64,000 nucleotides of DNA from Pigmentiphaga humi (GCF_900606115.1 NZ_UWPJ01000018.1:1-64000); one strand, 5' to 3'. Positions 36,968 through 47,860 are shown, numbered from the stretch's first letter. Numbers and translations: made by a program. Notes: generated from the letters alone by a model not told the origin.

Positions 36968-39664
36968 ATGTACGACGATGCCCGCCACCTGCATGCCCCC
37001 GCCAATGCCCAGGGCGACTCCGACCCCGAGGAAACCCAGGAGTGGCGCGACGCCCTGCTGTCGCTGCTCGACGCCGGCGGGCCGCAGCGGGCGCGCGAAA
37101 TCCTCGACATGCTGGCGCGCGTGGCCGGCGAGTCCGGCCTGGCCTGGCGGCCGGGCCTGAACACGCCCTATGTCAACACCATTGCGGCATCCGCGCAGCC
37201 GCCCTTCCCTGGCGATCTCGCGATGGAAGAACGGCTGGCGTCGCTGATGCGCTGGAACGCGCTGGCCATGGTGGTGCGCGCCAACCAGGCCTATGGCGAG
37301 CTGGGCGGACACATCGCCAGCTATGCCAGCGCGGCCGACTTGTTCGAGGTGGGCTTCAACCATTTCTTCCGCGCCGGCGTGCCCGACGCGGCCGACCTGG
37401 TGTTCTACCAGCCCCACTCGGCCCCCGGCGTCTATGCGCGCGCTTTTCTCGAAGGCCGCTTGGCCGAGCGCGACCTGGCCCACTACCGGCGCGAACTCGC
37501 CGCGCCGCGCCACGGCGCGCAAGGGCTGTCCAGCTATCCCCACCCCTGGCTGATGCCGGCGTTCTGGCAGTTTCCCACCGGGTCCATGGGCATCGGCCCG
37601 ATCAGCTCCATCTACCATGCGCGCTTCATGCGCTACCTGTCGCATCGCGGCCTGCTCGACACCACCGGGCGCCGCATCTGGGGCATTTTCGGCGACGGCG
37701 AGATGGACGAGCCCGAGAGCATGTCGGCGCTGACCCTGGCCGCGCGCGAGAAGCTCGACAATCTCGTCTGGGTGGTCAACTGCAACCTGCAGCGGCTGGA
37801 CGGCCCGGTGCGCGGCAACGGCCGCATCGTCGACGAACTGGAAGCCCTGTTCGCCGGCGCCGGCTGGAACGTCATCAAGCTGCTGTGGGGGTCGGACTGG
37901 GACGGCCTGTTCGCGCGCGATACGAACGGCGCGCTGCGGCAGGCCTTCGCCCGCACGGTCGACGGCCAGCTCCAGACCTTCGCCGCCAAGGACGGCCGCT
38001 TCAATCGCGAGCGTTTCTTCGGCCAGGATCCGGAACTGGCGGCGCTGGCCGAAGGCCTGACCGACGCCCAGATCGACCTGCTCAAGCGCGGCGGCCACGA
38101 CCTGGTCAAGATCCACGCCGCCTACCATGCGGCGGCCCGGCATGCCGGCCGGCCCACCGTCATCCTGGCCCAGACCAAGAAAGGCTACGGCATGGGCGAA
38201 GCCGGCCAGGGGCGCATGACCACGCACCAGCAGAAAAAACTAGACCGCGACGCCCTGCTGGCCTTCCGCGACCGTTTCGAGCTTCCCCTGGACGACGAAC
38301 AGGCTGCCTCGCTGGCCTTCTACCATCCCGGGCCCGACAGCGCGGAAGTCCGCTATCTGCAGGAAAAGCGTACGGCGCTGGGAGGACACCTGCCGGCGCG
38401 GCCAGTCCGGGCCGAGCCATTGCCCGTGCCGGCACTGGAGACCTGGGGGAAGTTCGCGATCGCTCCCGAGGGCAAGGAAATGTCGACCACCATGGCCTTC
38501 GTGCGCATGCTGGGCAGCCTGCTCAAGGACCCGACGCTGGGGCCGCGCATCGTGCCCATCGTGGCCGACGAGGCGCGCACCTTCGGCATGGCCGGGCTGT
38601 TCCGGCAGGTCGGCATCTACGCCAGCGCCGGCCAGTGCTACGAACCCGAGGACATCGGTTCGGTGCTCAGCTATCGCGAGGCCAGCAACGGCCAGATCCT
38701 GGAGGAAGGCATCAGCGAAGCCGGCGCCATCAGTTCCTGGGTGGCCGCGGCCACCAGCTATTCCGTGCATGGCACGCCTATGCTGCCCTTCTACATCTAT
38801 TACTCGATGTTCGGCTTCCAGCGCATCGGCGACCTGATCTGGGCCGCTGCCGACCAGCGCGCCCGCGGCTTCCTGCTCGGCGCCACAGCCGGCCGCACCA
38901 CGCTGGGCGGCGAAGGGCTGCAGCACCAAGACGGCAGCAGCCTGCTCAGCGCCGCCGCCGTGCCCAACTGCCGCGCCTACGATCCCGCCTTCGCCGCCGA
39001 GACCGCCGTGCTGATCGAACATGGCATGCGCGCCATGCTCGAAGAACAGCAGGACGTCTTCTACTACCTCACGCTGATCAACGAGAACCAGGCCCAGCCC
39101 ACGCTTCCGGACGGCGTCCGCGACGGCATCGTCCAGGGGCTGTACCGCTACGCCGGCCACGGGAAGGGCGAGCCTGCCGCGCGGCTGCTGGGTTCGGGCG
39201 CCATTCTGCGGGAAGCCATCGCCGCCTCGCAGATGCTGGCGGACGACTGGGATATCCCCACCGAAGTCTGGAGCGCCACCAGCTATAGCGAACTGGCGCG
39301 GCAGGCCCAGGACGTCGAACGCTGGAACCGGCTGCATCCGGGCCAGGCCCCGCGCACCAGCCATCTGGAACGCTGCCTGGGCGGCACGCAGCCGGTGATC
39401 GCCGCCAGCGACTACGTGCGCGCCTGGCCCGCGCTGATCGCGCCCCACTGCGCCGCGCGCTTCGTCGCGTTGGGCACCGACGGCTTCGGCCGCAGCGATA
39501 CCCGCGCCGAACTCAGGGATTTCTTCGAGGTCGATCGCCGCCACATCGTGCTGGCGACGCTGGATGCGCTGGCGCGCGAGGGGCGCATCGATATCGAGTG
39601 CTGCCAACGCGCCATCGCGCGCTACGGCATCGATGTCGAATCGGCCGCCCCGTGGACGCGCTGA
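36968..39664 (+). CDS. AceE-type 2-oxo acid dehydrogenase E1 (MdeB-like)
   Basis: An 898-residue homodimeric-type E1 with the thiamine diphosphate site GDGEMDEPES and the neighbouring NCNLQRLDGPVRGNGRI. It closely resembles the pyruvate dehydrogenase E1 AceE in architecture. No E2 or E3 gene is adjacent, so it is not the main PDH operon. Linkage to a divergent Lrp regulator suggests a paralogue such as MdeB, the 2-oxobutyrate dehydrogenase E1 of methionine catabolism, using a shared E2/E3. The start is ATG 36968. Confidence 0.9.
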   Translation: MYDDARHLHAPANAQGDSDPEETQEWRDALLSLLDAGGPQRAREILDMLARVAGESGLAWRPGLNTPYVNTIAASAQPPFPGDLAMEERLASLMRWNALAMVVRANQAYGELGGHIASYASAADLFEVGFNHFFRAGVPDAADLVFYQPHSAPGVYARAFLEGRLAERDLAHYRRELAAPRHGAQGLSSYPHPWLMPAFWQFPTGSMGIGPISSIYHARFMRYLSHRGLLDTTGRRIWGIFGDGEMDEPESMSALTLAAREKLDNLVWVVNCNLQRLDGPVRGNGRIVDELEALFAGAGWNVIKLLWGSDWDGLFARDTNGALRQAFARTVDGQLQTFAAKDGRFNRERFFGQDPELAALAEGLTDAQIDLLKRGGHDLVKIHAAYHAAARHAGRPTVILAQTKKGYGMGEAGQGRMTTHQQKKLDRDALLAFRDRFELPLDDEQAASLAFYHPGPDSAEVRYLQEKRTALGGHLPARPVRAEPLPVPALETWGKFAIAPEGKEMSTTMAFVRMLGSLLKDPTLGPRIVPIVADEARTFGMAGLFRQVGIYASAGQCYEPEDIGSVLSYREASNGQILEEGISEAGAISSWVAAATSYSVHGTPMLPFYIYYSMFGFQRIGDLIWAAADQRARGFLLGATAGRTTLGGEGLQHQDGSSLLSAAAVPNCRAYDPAFAAETAVLIEHGMRAMLEEQQDVFYYLTLINENQAQPTLPDGVRDGIVQGLYRYAGHGKGEPAARLLGSGAILREAIAASQMLADDWDIPTEVWSATSYSELARQAQDVERWNRLHPGQAPRTSHLERCLGGTQPVIAASDYVRAWPALIAPHCAARFVALGTDGFGRSDTRAELRDFFEVDRRHIVLATLDALAREGRIDIECCQRAIARYGIDVESAAPWTR

Positions 39665-39718
39665 TCAGCCGCGCGGCGAGCAAGGCCTCGCCGCCTCCGG
39701 CCATGGGCCGGCCGCGGC

Positions 39719-40108
39719 TCAGGCTTGCAGGACCGAGCCTATGCTGTCGGAAATCGCCCGCAGCTCTTCGCGGATGGCGGCCAGCTCGCTTTCCTTGATC
39801 GCCACCGTGGGCGCTTCGGGCTCGCGCTCTTCTTCCCAGCCGGTGCCGTCCAGGCGGTTGCGCGCGCCGCTGATGGTAAAGCCCTGCTCGTACAGCAGTT
39901 CGCGGATGCGGCGGATCAACAGCACCTCGTGGTGCTGGTAGTAGCGGCGGTTGCCGCGCCGCTTGATGGGCTTGAGCTGGGTGAATTCCTGCTCCCAGTA
40001 GCGCAGCACGTGCGGCTTGACGCCGCACAGATCGCTGACTTCGCCTATCGTGAAATAGCGCTTGGCGGGAATGGGAGGGAGCACGACGGGAGTTTCGATG
40101 CGGGCCAT
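39719..40108 (-). CDS. MerR-family regulator downstream of ihfA
   Basis: A 129-residue protein with an N-terminal MerR HTH (YFTIGEVSDLCGVKPHVLRYWEQ) and a short helical C-terminus without Cys or a ligand domain. Small MerR proteins of this type lie after ihfA in many beta- and gammaproteobacteria; targets are unknown. It starts eight bases after the ihfA stop. Confidence 0.9.
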   Translation of the reverse strand: MARIETPVVLPPIPAKRYFTIGEVSDLCGVKPHVLRYWEQEFTQLKPIKRRGNRRYYQHHEVLLIRRIRELLYEQGFTISGARNRLDGTGWEEEREPEAPTVAIKESELAAIREELRAISDSIGSVLQA

Positions 40109-40116
40109 GAGACCTC

Positions 40117-40503
40117 TCAGGACTGGTTCTGTTCGCGCAAGGCGACCTGCTCGACCATGCTCTTGAGCTTCTGGCTTGCATGGAAGGTGACGACGCGGCG
40201 GGCGGCAATGGGTATTTCCTCGCCCGTCTTGGGGTTGCGGCCCGGCCGCTGCGGCTTGTTGCGCACCTGGAAGTTGCCGAAGCCCGAGAGCTTGACCATG
40301 TCGCCACGCTCCAGCGCGTCGCGGATTTCCTCGAAGAAGGTCTCGACCATGTCCTTGGCTTCGCGCTTGTTCAGACCGACCCGTTCGAACAGCAAATCGG
40401 CCAGTTCGGCCTTGGTCAGGGTACGGGGATCGGTCCCGGACGGCGCATCGACGTCGGTGTCGAAGGCGTCCGGGGCGTAGCTGTCGGAAACGAGAGAATG
40501 CAT
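40117..40503 (-). CDS. ihfA: Integration host factor subunit alpha
   Basis: IHF-alpha, the DNA-bending partner of IHF-beta. The 128-residue protein has the HU/IHF signature [21 protein letters not shown] and [13 protein letters not shown]. The first ~28 residues, acidic and Asp/Ser-rich, precede the usual start LTKAELAD and are an extension relative to E. coli (99 residues). It lies downstream of pheT in the conserved order. Confidence 0.96.
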   Translation of the reverse strand: MHSLVSDSYAPDAFDTDVDAPSGTDPRTLTKAELADLLFERVGLNKREAKDMVETFFEEIRDALERGDMVKLSGFGNFQVRNKPQRPGRNPKTGEEIPIAARRVVTFHASQKLKSMVEQVALREQNQS

Positions 40504-40524
40504 AGACTCGGGATGGAACTCGGT

Positions 40525-42936
40525 TCAGACCCTCAATCGCGCGCCGTGTCCGGTTTCCAGCGCGGCGCGGATGCGGGCCAGGCACGACTCCACGCGGGCG
40601 TCGTCCAGGGTTACCGAAGTATCCTGTAGCCAGAAGCGGAAGGCAAGGCTTTTTTCCTTTTCTAACAAGGACTTATCCCGCCAAACATCGAAAATGCGTG
40701 CATCTTTGACCACCGCCAGTTCGGGCTCCGAAGCCAGCAGATTCCGCACCGTATCCAGCATGGCCTGCGCCGGCACCGCTTCCGCCACCCACAGCGCGAG
40801 GTCGCGGATCACCACGGGCTGGCGCGAGATCTCGTGCAGTTCCGGCAGAGGCCGGACGGCCACGCGTTCGGCGTCCAGTTCGAACACCACGGGCGCGTGC
40901 GGCAGCTCGGCGCGTTGCGTCCAGCGGGGGTGCAGCTCGCCGATCCAGCCGGCGGGCTCGCCGTCGATCACGATGCGTGCGCAACGGCCCGGATGCAGCG
41001 CGGGATGCTCGCCGGGCTCGAACCGCAGGGACTCGCGATAGCCGCCTGCCAGCAGGGCCTCGACGTCGGCCTTGACGTCGTAGAAGTCCACCTGGCGGGT
41101 CTGCGCGCCCCACTGCTCCTCCACGGCCGGCCCATAGGCCAGGCCGGCCAGCCGCATCGGCTGGTTCACGCCGGCAACCGCGGCCGGGCCGTCCTGCACG
41201 GCGGCATCGCGCCAGAACACCCGGCCCAGTTCGAACACGCGCACCCGCGCGGTCTTGCGGTTCAGGTTGTACTGCGCATTCGCCACCAGGCCGCCGATCA
41301 GGCTGCTGCGCATCACCGACAACTGGCTGGCGATGGGGTTGAGCAGGCGGATCGGATCGGCGTTGCCGGCGTAGTCGCGCTCCCACTCGGCCTCGACGAA
41401 GCTGAAGTTGATCACTTCCTGGTAATCGAGGTCGGCCATCAAATGGCGCAGTTCGTGGAAGCTGCGCCGCCCTTCCGGCAACGCGCGCACCGCCGCGCGC
41501 GCCATCGGCGGCAGGTCGGGGATGCGCTCGAAGCCGTAGACGCGGGCCACTTCCTCGATCAGGTCTTCCTCGATCTCGATGTCGAAACGGAAGGAAGGCG
41601 GCGTCACGACGAAGGCATCGGCCTCGCGCGCGAACGCCAGCCCCAGGCGCGTGAAGATGCCGGCGATTTCCTCGTCGGACACCGCCACGCCCAGTACCTT
41701 GCGGCAACGCTCCAAGCGCATGCGCACCGGCTTGCGTTCGGGCAGGTTGACGACCTGGTCGTCCAGCGGCCCCGCCTGGCCGCCGCAAACCTGGACGATC
41801 AGGCTGGTGAGGTATTCGATGTCGGCCGGGATCGTGGCGAAATCCACGCCCCGCTCGAAGCGGTAGCCGGCGTCCGTGCTGAAGTTGAAGCGGCGCGAGC
41901 GCCCGGCGATGCTCGCCGGCCACCAGAATGCCGCCTCGATGTAGATGTCGCGGGTTTCGGTCGAGACCGACGTGGCTTCGCCGCCCATGATCCCGGCCAG
42001 GCACTCCGGCCCGTTGTCGTCGGCGATCACGCCGACCTCGCCGTCGACTTCCACGGTCTGGCCGTTCAGCAGCTGCACGCTTTCGCCGGCCCGGCCCCAG
42101 CGCACCTGCAGGCCGCCATGGATCTTGGCCAGGTCGAAGACGTGGCTGGGACGGCCCCGCTCCAGCATGACGTAGTTGGAAATGTCCACCAGCGCCGAAA
42201 TCGGCCGCTGGCCGGCGCGTTCGAGCCGGCGCTTGATCCACTCCGGCGTCGGCGCGGCGGCGTTCACGCCGCGCACCACCCGGCCCGCGTAGCGGCCGCA
42301 CAAATCCGGCGCCTGTACGTCCACCGCCACCCTATCGTCGATGGCGACCGGCACCGGCGCCAGCCCGGGCACCGAGAGCGGCGACCCGGCCAGGGCCGAC
42401 ACCTCGCGCGCCACGCCCAGCACCGACAGGCAATCCGCCTTGTTGGGCGTGAGCTTGAGCGTGAACACCGTATCGTCCAGCTGCAGCCAGTCGCGCACCG
42501 AGGCGCCCACGTCCGCATCGGCGCCCAGGTCCAGCAGGCCGGCGTGATCCTGCGACAGCCCCAGTTCGCGCGCCGAGCACAGCATGCCCGACGATTCGAC
42601 GCCGCGCATCTTGGCCACGCCGATCTCCATGCCGCCGGGCAGGCGCGCGCCCACCGTCGCCAGCGGCACCTTCATGCCCGCGGCCACATTGGGCGCGCCG
42701 CAGACGATCTGCAACGGCTCGCCCTGCCCCGCGTCGATGCGGCACACCCGCAGCTTGTCGGCGTTCGGGTGCGGCTCGACCGACACCACCTGCGCCACCA
42801 CCACCCCGCTGAACGCCGGCGCCACCGCGGCCGTTTCCTCGACCTCCAGGCCCGCCATGGTCAGCTGGTGCGCCAGTTCGTCGGTCGATATGTCGGGGTT
42901 GGTCAACGCCCGCAGCCAAGACTCTGGAAAAAGCAT
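40525..42936 (-). CDS. pheT: Phenylalanyl-tRNA synthetase beta subunit
   Basis: The 803-residue beta chain of the (alpha-beta)2 PheRS. It contains the N-terminal tRNA-binding domain (about 40-150), the B3/B4 editing domain, the B5 domain and a C-terminal FDX-ACB anticodon-binding domain. It starts at ATG 42936. Unusually, about 208 bases of inverted repeat sequence separate it from pheS. Confidence 0.97.
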   Translation of the reverse strand: MLFPESWLRALTNPDISTDELAHQLTMAGLEVEETAAVAPAFSGVVVAQVVSVEPHPNADKLRVCRIDAGQGEPLQIVCGAPNVAAGMKVPLATVGARLPGGMEIGVAKMRGVESSGMLCSARELGLSQDHAGLLDLGADADVGASVRDWLQLDDTVFTLKLTPNKADCLSVLGVAREVSALAGSPLSVPGLAPVPVAIDDRVAVDVQAPDLCGRYAGRVVRGVNAAAPTPEWIKRRLERAGQRPISALVDISNYVMLERGRPSHVFDLAKIHGGLQVRWGRAGESVQLLNGQTVEVDGEVGVIADDNGPECLAGIMGGEATSVSTETRDIYIEAAFWWPASIAGRSRRFNFSTDAGYRFERGVDFATIPADIEYLTSLIVQVCGGQAGPLDDQVVNLPERKPVRMRLERCRKVLGVAVSDEEIAGIFTRLGLAFAREADAFVVTPPSFRFDIEIEEDLIEEVARVYGFERIPDLPPMARAAVRALPEGRRSFHELRHLMADLDYQEVINFSFVEAEWERDYAGNADPIRLLNPIASQLSVMRSSLIGGLVANAQYNLNRKTARVRVFELGRVFWRDAAVQDGPAAVAGVNQPMRLAGLAYGPAVEEQWGAQTRQVDFYDVKADVEALLAGGYRESLRFEPGEHPALHPGRCARIVIDGEPAGWIGELHPRWTQRAELPHAPVVFELDAERVAVRPLPELHEISRQPVVIRDLALWVAEAVPAQAMLDTVRNLLASEPELAVVKDARIFDVWRDKSLLEKEKSLAFRFWLQDTSVTLDDARVESCLARIRAALETGHGARLRV

Positions 42937-42943
42937 GTGTGTG

Positions 42944-43022
42944 CCCCCCCCCTACGCGCTTACGCGCGCCCCCCAGGGGGCGAGGCGGGCGGACCGGCAA
43001 AGCCGGATCCACCGCCTCCTGG
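42944..43022 (+). repeat. GC-rich intergenic repeat, copy 7 (inverted partner)
   Basis: A copy just before the pheT start, oriented opposite to copy 8. It contains CTACGCGCTTACGCGCG, CCCCCCAGGGGGC and CCGGCAAAGCCGG modules. Confidence 0.85.
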
Positions 43023-43059
43023 ATCAGAATCAGCGCGACATCGGAGCGTCGGTTCTGAT

Positions 43060-43138
43060 CCAGGGCACAGCGGATCCGGCTTTGCCGGTCCGCCAGTGCC
43101 GCCCCCTGGGGGGGCGCGCGTAAGCGCGTAGGGGGGGG
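43060..43138 (-). repeat. GC-rich intergenic repeat, copy 8
   Basis: A full copy adjacent to the pheS stop. With copy 7 it makes a long inverted repeat whose centre has perfect 12-bp arms: CCTGGATCAGAA at 43018-43029 and TTCTGATCCAGG at 43053-43064, around a 23-base loop. Confidence 0.85.
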
Positions 43139-43144
43139 CCTCCT

Positions 43145-44164
43145 CTATTTGAATTGTTTCAGGAAACGGAGATCGCCTTCGAAGAACTGGCGCAGGTCGT
43201 TGACGCCGTAGCGCAGCATGGTCAGGCGCTCCAGGCCCGAGCCGAAGGCAAAGCCGATGTAGCGTTCGGGATCCAGTCCGAAGTTGCGGACGACCGTGGG
43301 GTGCACCTGGCCGGAACCGGAGATTTCGAGCCAGCGGCCTTTGTTCGGGCCGGAGGTGAACATCATGTCGATTTCGGCCGAGGGCTCGGTGAACGGGAAG
43401 AACGACGGGCGGAAACGCAGCACCAGGTCGTCGGTCTCGAAGAAGGCCCGCAGGAAGTCGGTATAGACGCCCTTCAGGTCCGCGAACGAGATGTTCTCGT
43501 CTATCCACAGCCCTTCCACCTGATGGAACATCGGCGAATGCGTGGCATCGCTGTCGACGCGGTAGGTCCGGCCGGGCGCGATCACCTTGATGGGCGGCCG
43601 GTTGGCGCGCGCGTAGCGCACCTGCATCGGGCTGGTGTGCGTGCGCAGCAGCAGCGGCAGGCCCTTGTCGTCCTTCATGTCCACGTAGAACGTATCCTGC
43701 ATCGAGCGGGCGGGATGGTTCTCGGGGTTGTTCAGCGCGGTGAAATTGGTCCAGTCGTTCTCGATCTCGGGGCCGTCCGCCACGTCGAAACCGATGGAAC
43801 GGAAGATCTGCTCGATGCGCTCCCAGGTGCGGATCACCGGATGGATGCCGCCCGTGCCGCGGCCGCGTCCCGGCAGCGTGACGTCGATGGTCTCTTCCGC
43901 GAGCCGGGCGGCCAGCTTGGCGTCGGCCAAGGCCTGGCGGCGCTCGTTGAGCAAGGCCTCGATCCGGCTCTTGGCCTCGTTGATGCGCGCGCCTTCGCTA
44001 CGCTTCTGTTCAGGGGTCAGGCTTGCCATGCCCTTGAGCAGCGCGGTCAGCGCGCCCTGCTTGCCCAGGAACCGGGCTTTTTCATTCTCCAGCGCATTGG
44101 GGTCGGGCGCGGCTGCGAAGGCCTCCCCGGCTTGGCTTATCAGATCGTCCAGATTCTGGGACAT
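43145..44164 (-). CDS. pheS: Phenylalanyl-tRNA synthetase alpha subunit
   Basis: The 339-residue catalytic alpha chain. It has an N-terminal coiled-coil, class II motif 2 near [11 protein letters not shown] and [18 protein letters not shown], and motif 3 [17 protein letters not shown] near the C-terminus. It starts at ATG 44164, 182 bases after rplT. Confidence 0.97.
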   Translation of the reverse strand: MSQNLDDLISQAGEAFAAAPDPNALENEKARFLGKQGALTALLKGMASLTPEQKRSEGARINEAKSRIEALLNERRQALADAKLAARLAEETIDVTLPGRGRGTGGIHPVIRTWERIEQIFRSIGFDVADGPEIENDWTNFTALNNPENHPARSMQDTFYVDMKDDKGLPLLLRTHTSPMQVRYARANRPPIKVIAPGRTYRVDSDATHSPMFHQVEGLWIDENISFADLKGVYTDFLRAFFETDDLVLRFRPSFFPFTEPSAEIDMMFTSGPNKGRWLEISGSGQVHPTVVRNFGLDPERYIGFAFGSGLERLTMLRYGVNDLRQFFEGDLRFLKQFK

Positions 44165-44242
44165 GGCGGATTCGTATCGGTGAGAAAAAATAGGCGCTTC
44201 TTTGCCTTGGCGCAGCCCGGCGGCAAACCTGCGCCGCAAACG

Positions 44243-44272
44243 CGAACGGGGCTTCGAAAGAAGCCCCGTTCG
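44243..44272 (-). terminator. Strong hairpin between rplT and pheS
   Basis: A perfect 13-bp stem CGAACGGGGCTTC / GAAGCCCCGTTCG around a four-base loop. It lies 74 bases downstream of the rplT stop. It lacks a long T-run on the minus strand (CGTTTGC follows), so partial termination or RNA-end protection is more likely than full termination. Confidence 0.6.
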
Positions 44273-44346
44273 GGTGTTGCACTCGGCATTGACGCCTGGC
44301 GGTCCAGCCGGCAAAGCTGGCCGGACCCTGCCAGGGCGACGCGAGT

Positions 44347-44706
44347 TTAGGCGGCCAGGGCGTTCTTGACTTGCTGCACGATCGCGGCAAAACCTGCCTT
44401 GTCGCGCACAGCCAGGTCGGCCAGAACCTTGCGGTCCAGATCGATGGCAGCCTTCTTCAGGCCGGCGATGAACACGCTGTAGGACACGCCATGCTCGCGA
44501 ACGGCGGCGTTGATACGCGTGATCCACAGCGCGCGGAAGGTGCGCTTCTTGGCGCGGCGGTCGCGGTAGGCATATTGCCCGGCGCGCATGACCGCCTGCT
44601 TGGCGATGCGGAAAACGTTGCCGCGGCGGCCACGGTAACCCTTGGCGGCGGTGAGGACTTTCTTGTGGCGGGCCCGTGCGGTAACCCCACGTTTGACTCT
44701 AGGCAT
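44347..44706 (-). CDS. rplT: Ribosomal protein bL20
   Basis: A 119-residue basic protein of the large subunit, needed early in 50S assembly and a translational repressor of its own operon in E. coli. It begins [18 protein letters not shown] and contains [18 protein letters not shown]. It starts 29 bases after rpmI. Confidence 0.98.
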   Translation of the reverse strand: MPRVKRGVTARARHKKVLTAAKGYRGRRGNVFRIAKQAVMRAGQYAYRDRRAKKRTFRALWITRINAAVREHGVSYSVFIAGLKKAAIDLDRKVLADLAVRDKAGFAAIVQQVKNALAA

Positions 44707-44735
44707 TCGAAAACTCCAATATCAGCAGTTGGGTA

Positions 44736-44933
44736 TCAGGCGAACGGCATCATTGCCCGGACCGACTTCACGTCGGCCTCGTGCACTGCCGTGGAACCGC
44801 GCAACTGGCGCTTGTTCTTGGTCGTTTTCTTGGTGAGGATGTGGCGCTTGAACGCCTGGCCCCGCTTGATGGAACCGCTACCGCGGACCTTGAAGCGCTT
44901 GGCAGCGCTTTTCTTGGTCTTCATCTTAGGCAT
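44736..44933 (-). CDS. rpmI: Ribosomal protein bL35
   Basis: A 65-residue basic protein of the large subunit, beginning [16 protein letters not shown]. The start is ATG 44933; the frame is open further upstream but without conserved sequence. Confidence 0.97.
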   Translation of the reverse strand: MPKMKTKKSAAKRFKVRGSGSIKRGQAFKRHILTKKTTKNKRQLRGSTAVHEADVKSVRAMMPFA

Positions 44934-45207
44934 GACTGCTTCCTGTACGTTTACATGCTCACGGGTGCCGGCCGTTGGCGCCGGACTTGACGACCCGCAT
45001 TCACTTGTTTTACCTGCCCAGGCCCAGGGCGACGCACCGTGCCGGCGGATGACCGCCGCACGGATTTGAAGGCGTCCCTTGCAGGAACCAAAAGGATCGA
45101 GCCCCGGTAAACCCGGAGACTCCCGGCGCCAGGATTTGCTGCGCCGTACTTGCGCCAAGCCACGCCCAACCTGCAGCGTGGCCCGGAAAACCAGCGATTA
45201 TAGCGCG
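44934..45207 (-). promoter_or_regulatory. Leader of rpmI-rplT with internal promoter
   Basis: A 274-base gap between infC and rpmI, long for this operon. On the minus strand a perfect TATAAT (45202-45197) lies six bases past the infC stop, with only a weak -35. This would give a leader of about 255 bases. In E. coli, bL20 represses translation by binding a structured leader here, and the size fits a similar role. Confidence 0.5.
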
Positions 45208-45771
45208 TTATTCGCCTGCAGCGCCTTTGCCGCCGCCCGGCGCCTTCTCGGGCGCCTTTTTCTTGGGAGCCAGCACCATCACCATCTGCCGGCCCTCGAG
45301 CTTGGGCATGGCCTCGACCGCGCTGACCTCGAGGAGATCGTCACGGACACGCTCGAGCACGCGCATGCCGAGTTCCTGGTGGGCCATTTCACGGCCGCGA
45401 AAACGCAGCGTGACCTTGGCCTTGTCGCCCTCTTCCAGGAAGCGGCGCAGGTTGCGCAGCTTGACCATGTAGTCGCCCTCGTCCGTGCCCGGACGGAACT
45501 TGACTTCCTTGACCTGAATGATCTTTTGCTTGAGCTTGGCTTCGTGCTGCCGCTTCTGCTCCTGGTACTTGAACTTGCCGTAGTCCATCAGGCGACAGAC
45601 GGGCGGCTGCGCATTGGGCGCGATTTCTACCAGGTCAACATCATTCTGTTCGGAAAGCCTAACTGCTTCGGCCAGCTTGACGATGCCAAGCTGTTCGCCG
45701 TCGACCCCAATCAGGCGCACCTCAGGTGCGGAAATTTCACCATTGATGCGATTCGGCTTGTCGGTAGCGAT
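45208..45771 (-). CDS. infC: Translation initiation factor IF-3 (starts with ATC)
   Basis: IF-3 binds the 30S subunit and rejects non-canonical start codons. The conserved N-terminus ([21 protein letters not shown]) is reached only from an ATC at 45771, with GAGGAG nine bases upstream. Use of AUU/AUC/AUA is the known basis of infC autoregulation. A GTG at 45720 would remove 17 conserved residues. The product is 187 residues, with a Lys/Gly/Ala-rich tail. Confidence 0.95.
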   Translation of the reverse strand: MATDKPNRINGEISAPEVRLIGVDGEQLGIVKLAEAVRLSEQNDVDLVEIAPNAQPPVCRLMDYGKFKYQEQKRQHEAKLKQKIIQVKEVKFRPGTDEGDYMVKLRNLRRFLEEGDKAKVTLRFRGREMAHQELGMRVLERVRDDLLEVSAVEAMPKLEGRQMVMVLAPKKKAPEKAPGGGKGAAGE

Positions 45772-45862
45772 GTCTGAAACTCCTCAGTTCGTTTGAAATG
45801 GGCCGCGCGCGGCGCAATGCCCGCCGTTTCCAGCCGCCCCGCAACCGGAGCGGCCAGCCGCG

Positions 45863-47809
45863 TCACGGCTGGGTGGAAACTTCGGGATTGCGGCGTTCGG
45901 CCACGTCGGCAGCGAGCCGCGACGAGAAGGCATCGAGCGGAAGAACCCCGACATCGACGCCGCCGCGGGCGCGCACGGCCACGGATCCAGCCTGCCGTTC
46001 CTTTTCCCCGACAACGAGGATGTACGGAATTTTCTGCAGGCTATGCTCTCGGATTTTATAGGTGATCTTTTCGCCACGCAAATCCGACTCGACCCTAAAC
46101 CCTTGTTTTTTCAGGGTTTGCGCGACACTTTCGGCATATTCGGCAGTCGATTCCGAAATATTGCAGACCACGGCCTGCACCGGCGCCAGCCACGGCGGCA
46201 TCGCGCCGCCGAAATGCTCGATCAGCATGCCGATGAAACGCTCCATCGAACCGAGGATGGCCCGGTGCAGCATCACGGGCGTCAGGCGCTGGTCGTGCTG
46301 GTCGACATATTCGGCCCCCAGGCGGCCCGGCATCGAGAAATCCACCTGGATGGTGCCGCACTGCCAGTGGCGGCCGATGGCGTCCTTGAGCGTGTACTCG
46401 ATCTTGGGGCCGTAGAAGGCGCCGTCGCCCGGGCTGATCTCGAACTCGCAGCCCGAGCGGCGCAGGCTTTCGATCAGCGCATGCTCGGCCTTGTCCCAGA
46501 CCTCGTCCGAGCCGATCCGGCTTTCCGGGCGCGTGGCGATCTTGTACAGGATGTCGGTGAAGCCGAAATCGCGGTAGACGCGCTGCAGTTGTGACGTGAA
46601 CGCGACGCACTCGTCCAGGATCTGGTCTTCGGTACAGAAGATATGGCCGTCGTCCTGCGTAAAGCCGCGCACCCGCATCATGCCGTGCAGCGAGCCCGAG
46701 GGCTCGTTGCGGTGGCACTGGCCGAACTCGCCGAAGCGCAGCGGCAGGTCGCGGTAGGAATGCAGGTTGGCCTTAAAGATCTGCACGTGGCCCGGGCAGT
46801 TCATGGGCTTGAGCGCGTAGTAGCGGTTCTCGGACTCGGTCGTGAACATGTTGTCACGGTAGTTGTCCCAGTGGCCCGTCTTTTCCCACAGCGAGCGGTC
46901 CAGGATCTGCGGCGCCTTGACCTCCTGGTAGCCGCTGTCGCGATAGACCCCGCGCACGTATTGCTCGACCTGCTGCCAGATGGCCCAGCCCTTGGGATGC
47001 CAGAACACCAGGCCCGGCGCCTCGTCCTGGAAGTGGAACAGGTCCAGTTCGCGGCCCAGGCGGCGATGGTCGCGCTTTTCGGCCTCTTCCAGCATATGCA
47101 GGTAGGCGTCCTGCTCCTCTTTCCTGGCCCAGGCCGTGCCGTAGATGCGCTGCAGCATCTCGTTCTTGCTGTCGCCGCGCCAATAGGCGCCGGCCACCTT
47201 CATCAGCTTGAACACCTTGAGCTTGCCGGTGGACGGCACGTGCGGGCCGCGGCACAGGTCGACGAAGTCGCCTTCGCGGTACAGCGTGATCTTCTGCTCG
47301 GCCGGAATCGAGGCGATGATCTCGGCCTTGTATTTCTCGCCGATGGAATCGAAGAACGCGACGGCGTCGTCGCGCTTCCATTCCTCGCGCGTGACGGTCT
47401 CGTCCTTCTTGGCCAGTTCCATCATCTTGTTCTCGATGGCTGCCAGGTCTTCGGGCGTGAAGGGACGCGAATACGAGAAGTCGTAGTAGAAGCCGTTCTC
47501 GATGACCGGGCCGATGGTGACCTGCGCGTCCGGGTACAGCGACTTGACCGCATAGGCCAGCAGGTGGGCGGTCGAATGGCGGATCAGGTCCAGGCCGTCG
47601 GCGTCCTTGGCCGTGACGATGGCAAGCCGGGCATCCCGGTCGATCGTGAAGCTGGTATCGACCAGGGCGGGCTCGCTGCCTTCGTAGGCGACCCGGCCGG
47701 CCAGGGCGGCCTTGGCCAGCCCCGCGCCGATCGATGCGGCCACGTCGGCCACCGTTACCGGAGCCGGGAACTCACGCTGGGAACCGTCTGGCAGCGTTAC
47801 CTTGATCAT
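45863..47809 (-). CDS. thrS: Threonyl-tRNA synthetase
   Basis: A 648-residue class II synthetase. It has an N-terminal TGS domain (1-65), an editing domain with [12 protein letters not shown] and the HxxxH-type site, the catalytic core with the zinc ligands (Cys in MNCPGH plus two His), and a C-terminal anticodon-binding domain. The start is ATG 47809. A leader of about 240 bases with a terminator precedes it (see findings). It heads thrS-infC-rpmI-rplT-pheST-ihfA. Confidence 0.97.
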   Translation of the reverse strand: MIKVTLPDGSQREFPAPVTVADVAASIGAGLAKAALAGRVAYEGSEPALVDTSFTIDRDARLAIVTAKDADGLDLIRHSTAHLLAYAVKSLYPDAQVTIGPVIENGFYYDFSYSRPFTPEDLAAIENKMMELAKKDETVTREEWKRDDAVAFFDSIGEKYKAEIIASIPAEQKITLYREGDFVDLCRGPHVPSTGKLKVFKLMKVAGAYWRGDSKNEMLQRIYGTAWARKEEQDAYLHMLEEAEKRDHRRLGRELDLFHFQDEAPGLVFWHPKGWAIWQQVEQYVRGVYRDSGYQEVKAPQILDRSLWEKTGHWDNYRDNMFTTESENRYYALKPMNCPGHVQIFKANLHSYRDLPLRFGEFGQCHRNEPSGSLHGMMRVRGFTQDDGHIFCTEDQILDECVAFTSQLQRVYRDFGFTDILYKIATRPESRIGSDEVWDKAEHALIESLRRSGCEFEISPGDGAFYGPKIEYTLKDAIGRHWQCGTIQVDFSMPGRLGAEYVDQHDQRLTPVMLHRAILGSMERFIGMLIEHFGGAMPPWLAPVQAVVCNISESTAEYAESVAQTLKKQGFRVESDLRGEKITYKIREHSLQKIPYILVVGEKERQAGSVAVRARGGVDVGVLPLDAFSSRLAADVAERRNPEVSTQP

Positions 47810-47860
47810 TTGGAACAAACCTCGAAAGATGAAGCGCGGCGCGCTTGCATGACAGCAGGC

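Noticed and set aside
44165..44346. pheM-like phenylalanine attenuator before pheS
   Set aside because: A frame starting near 44288 has TTC TTT codons, but they lie inside the hairpin itself and no competing structure or proper T-run is seen.
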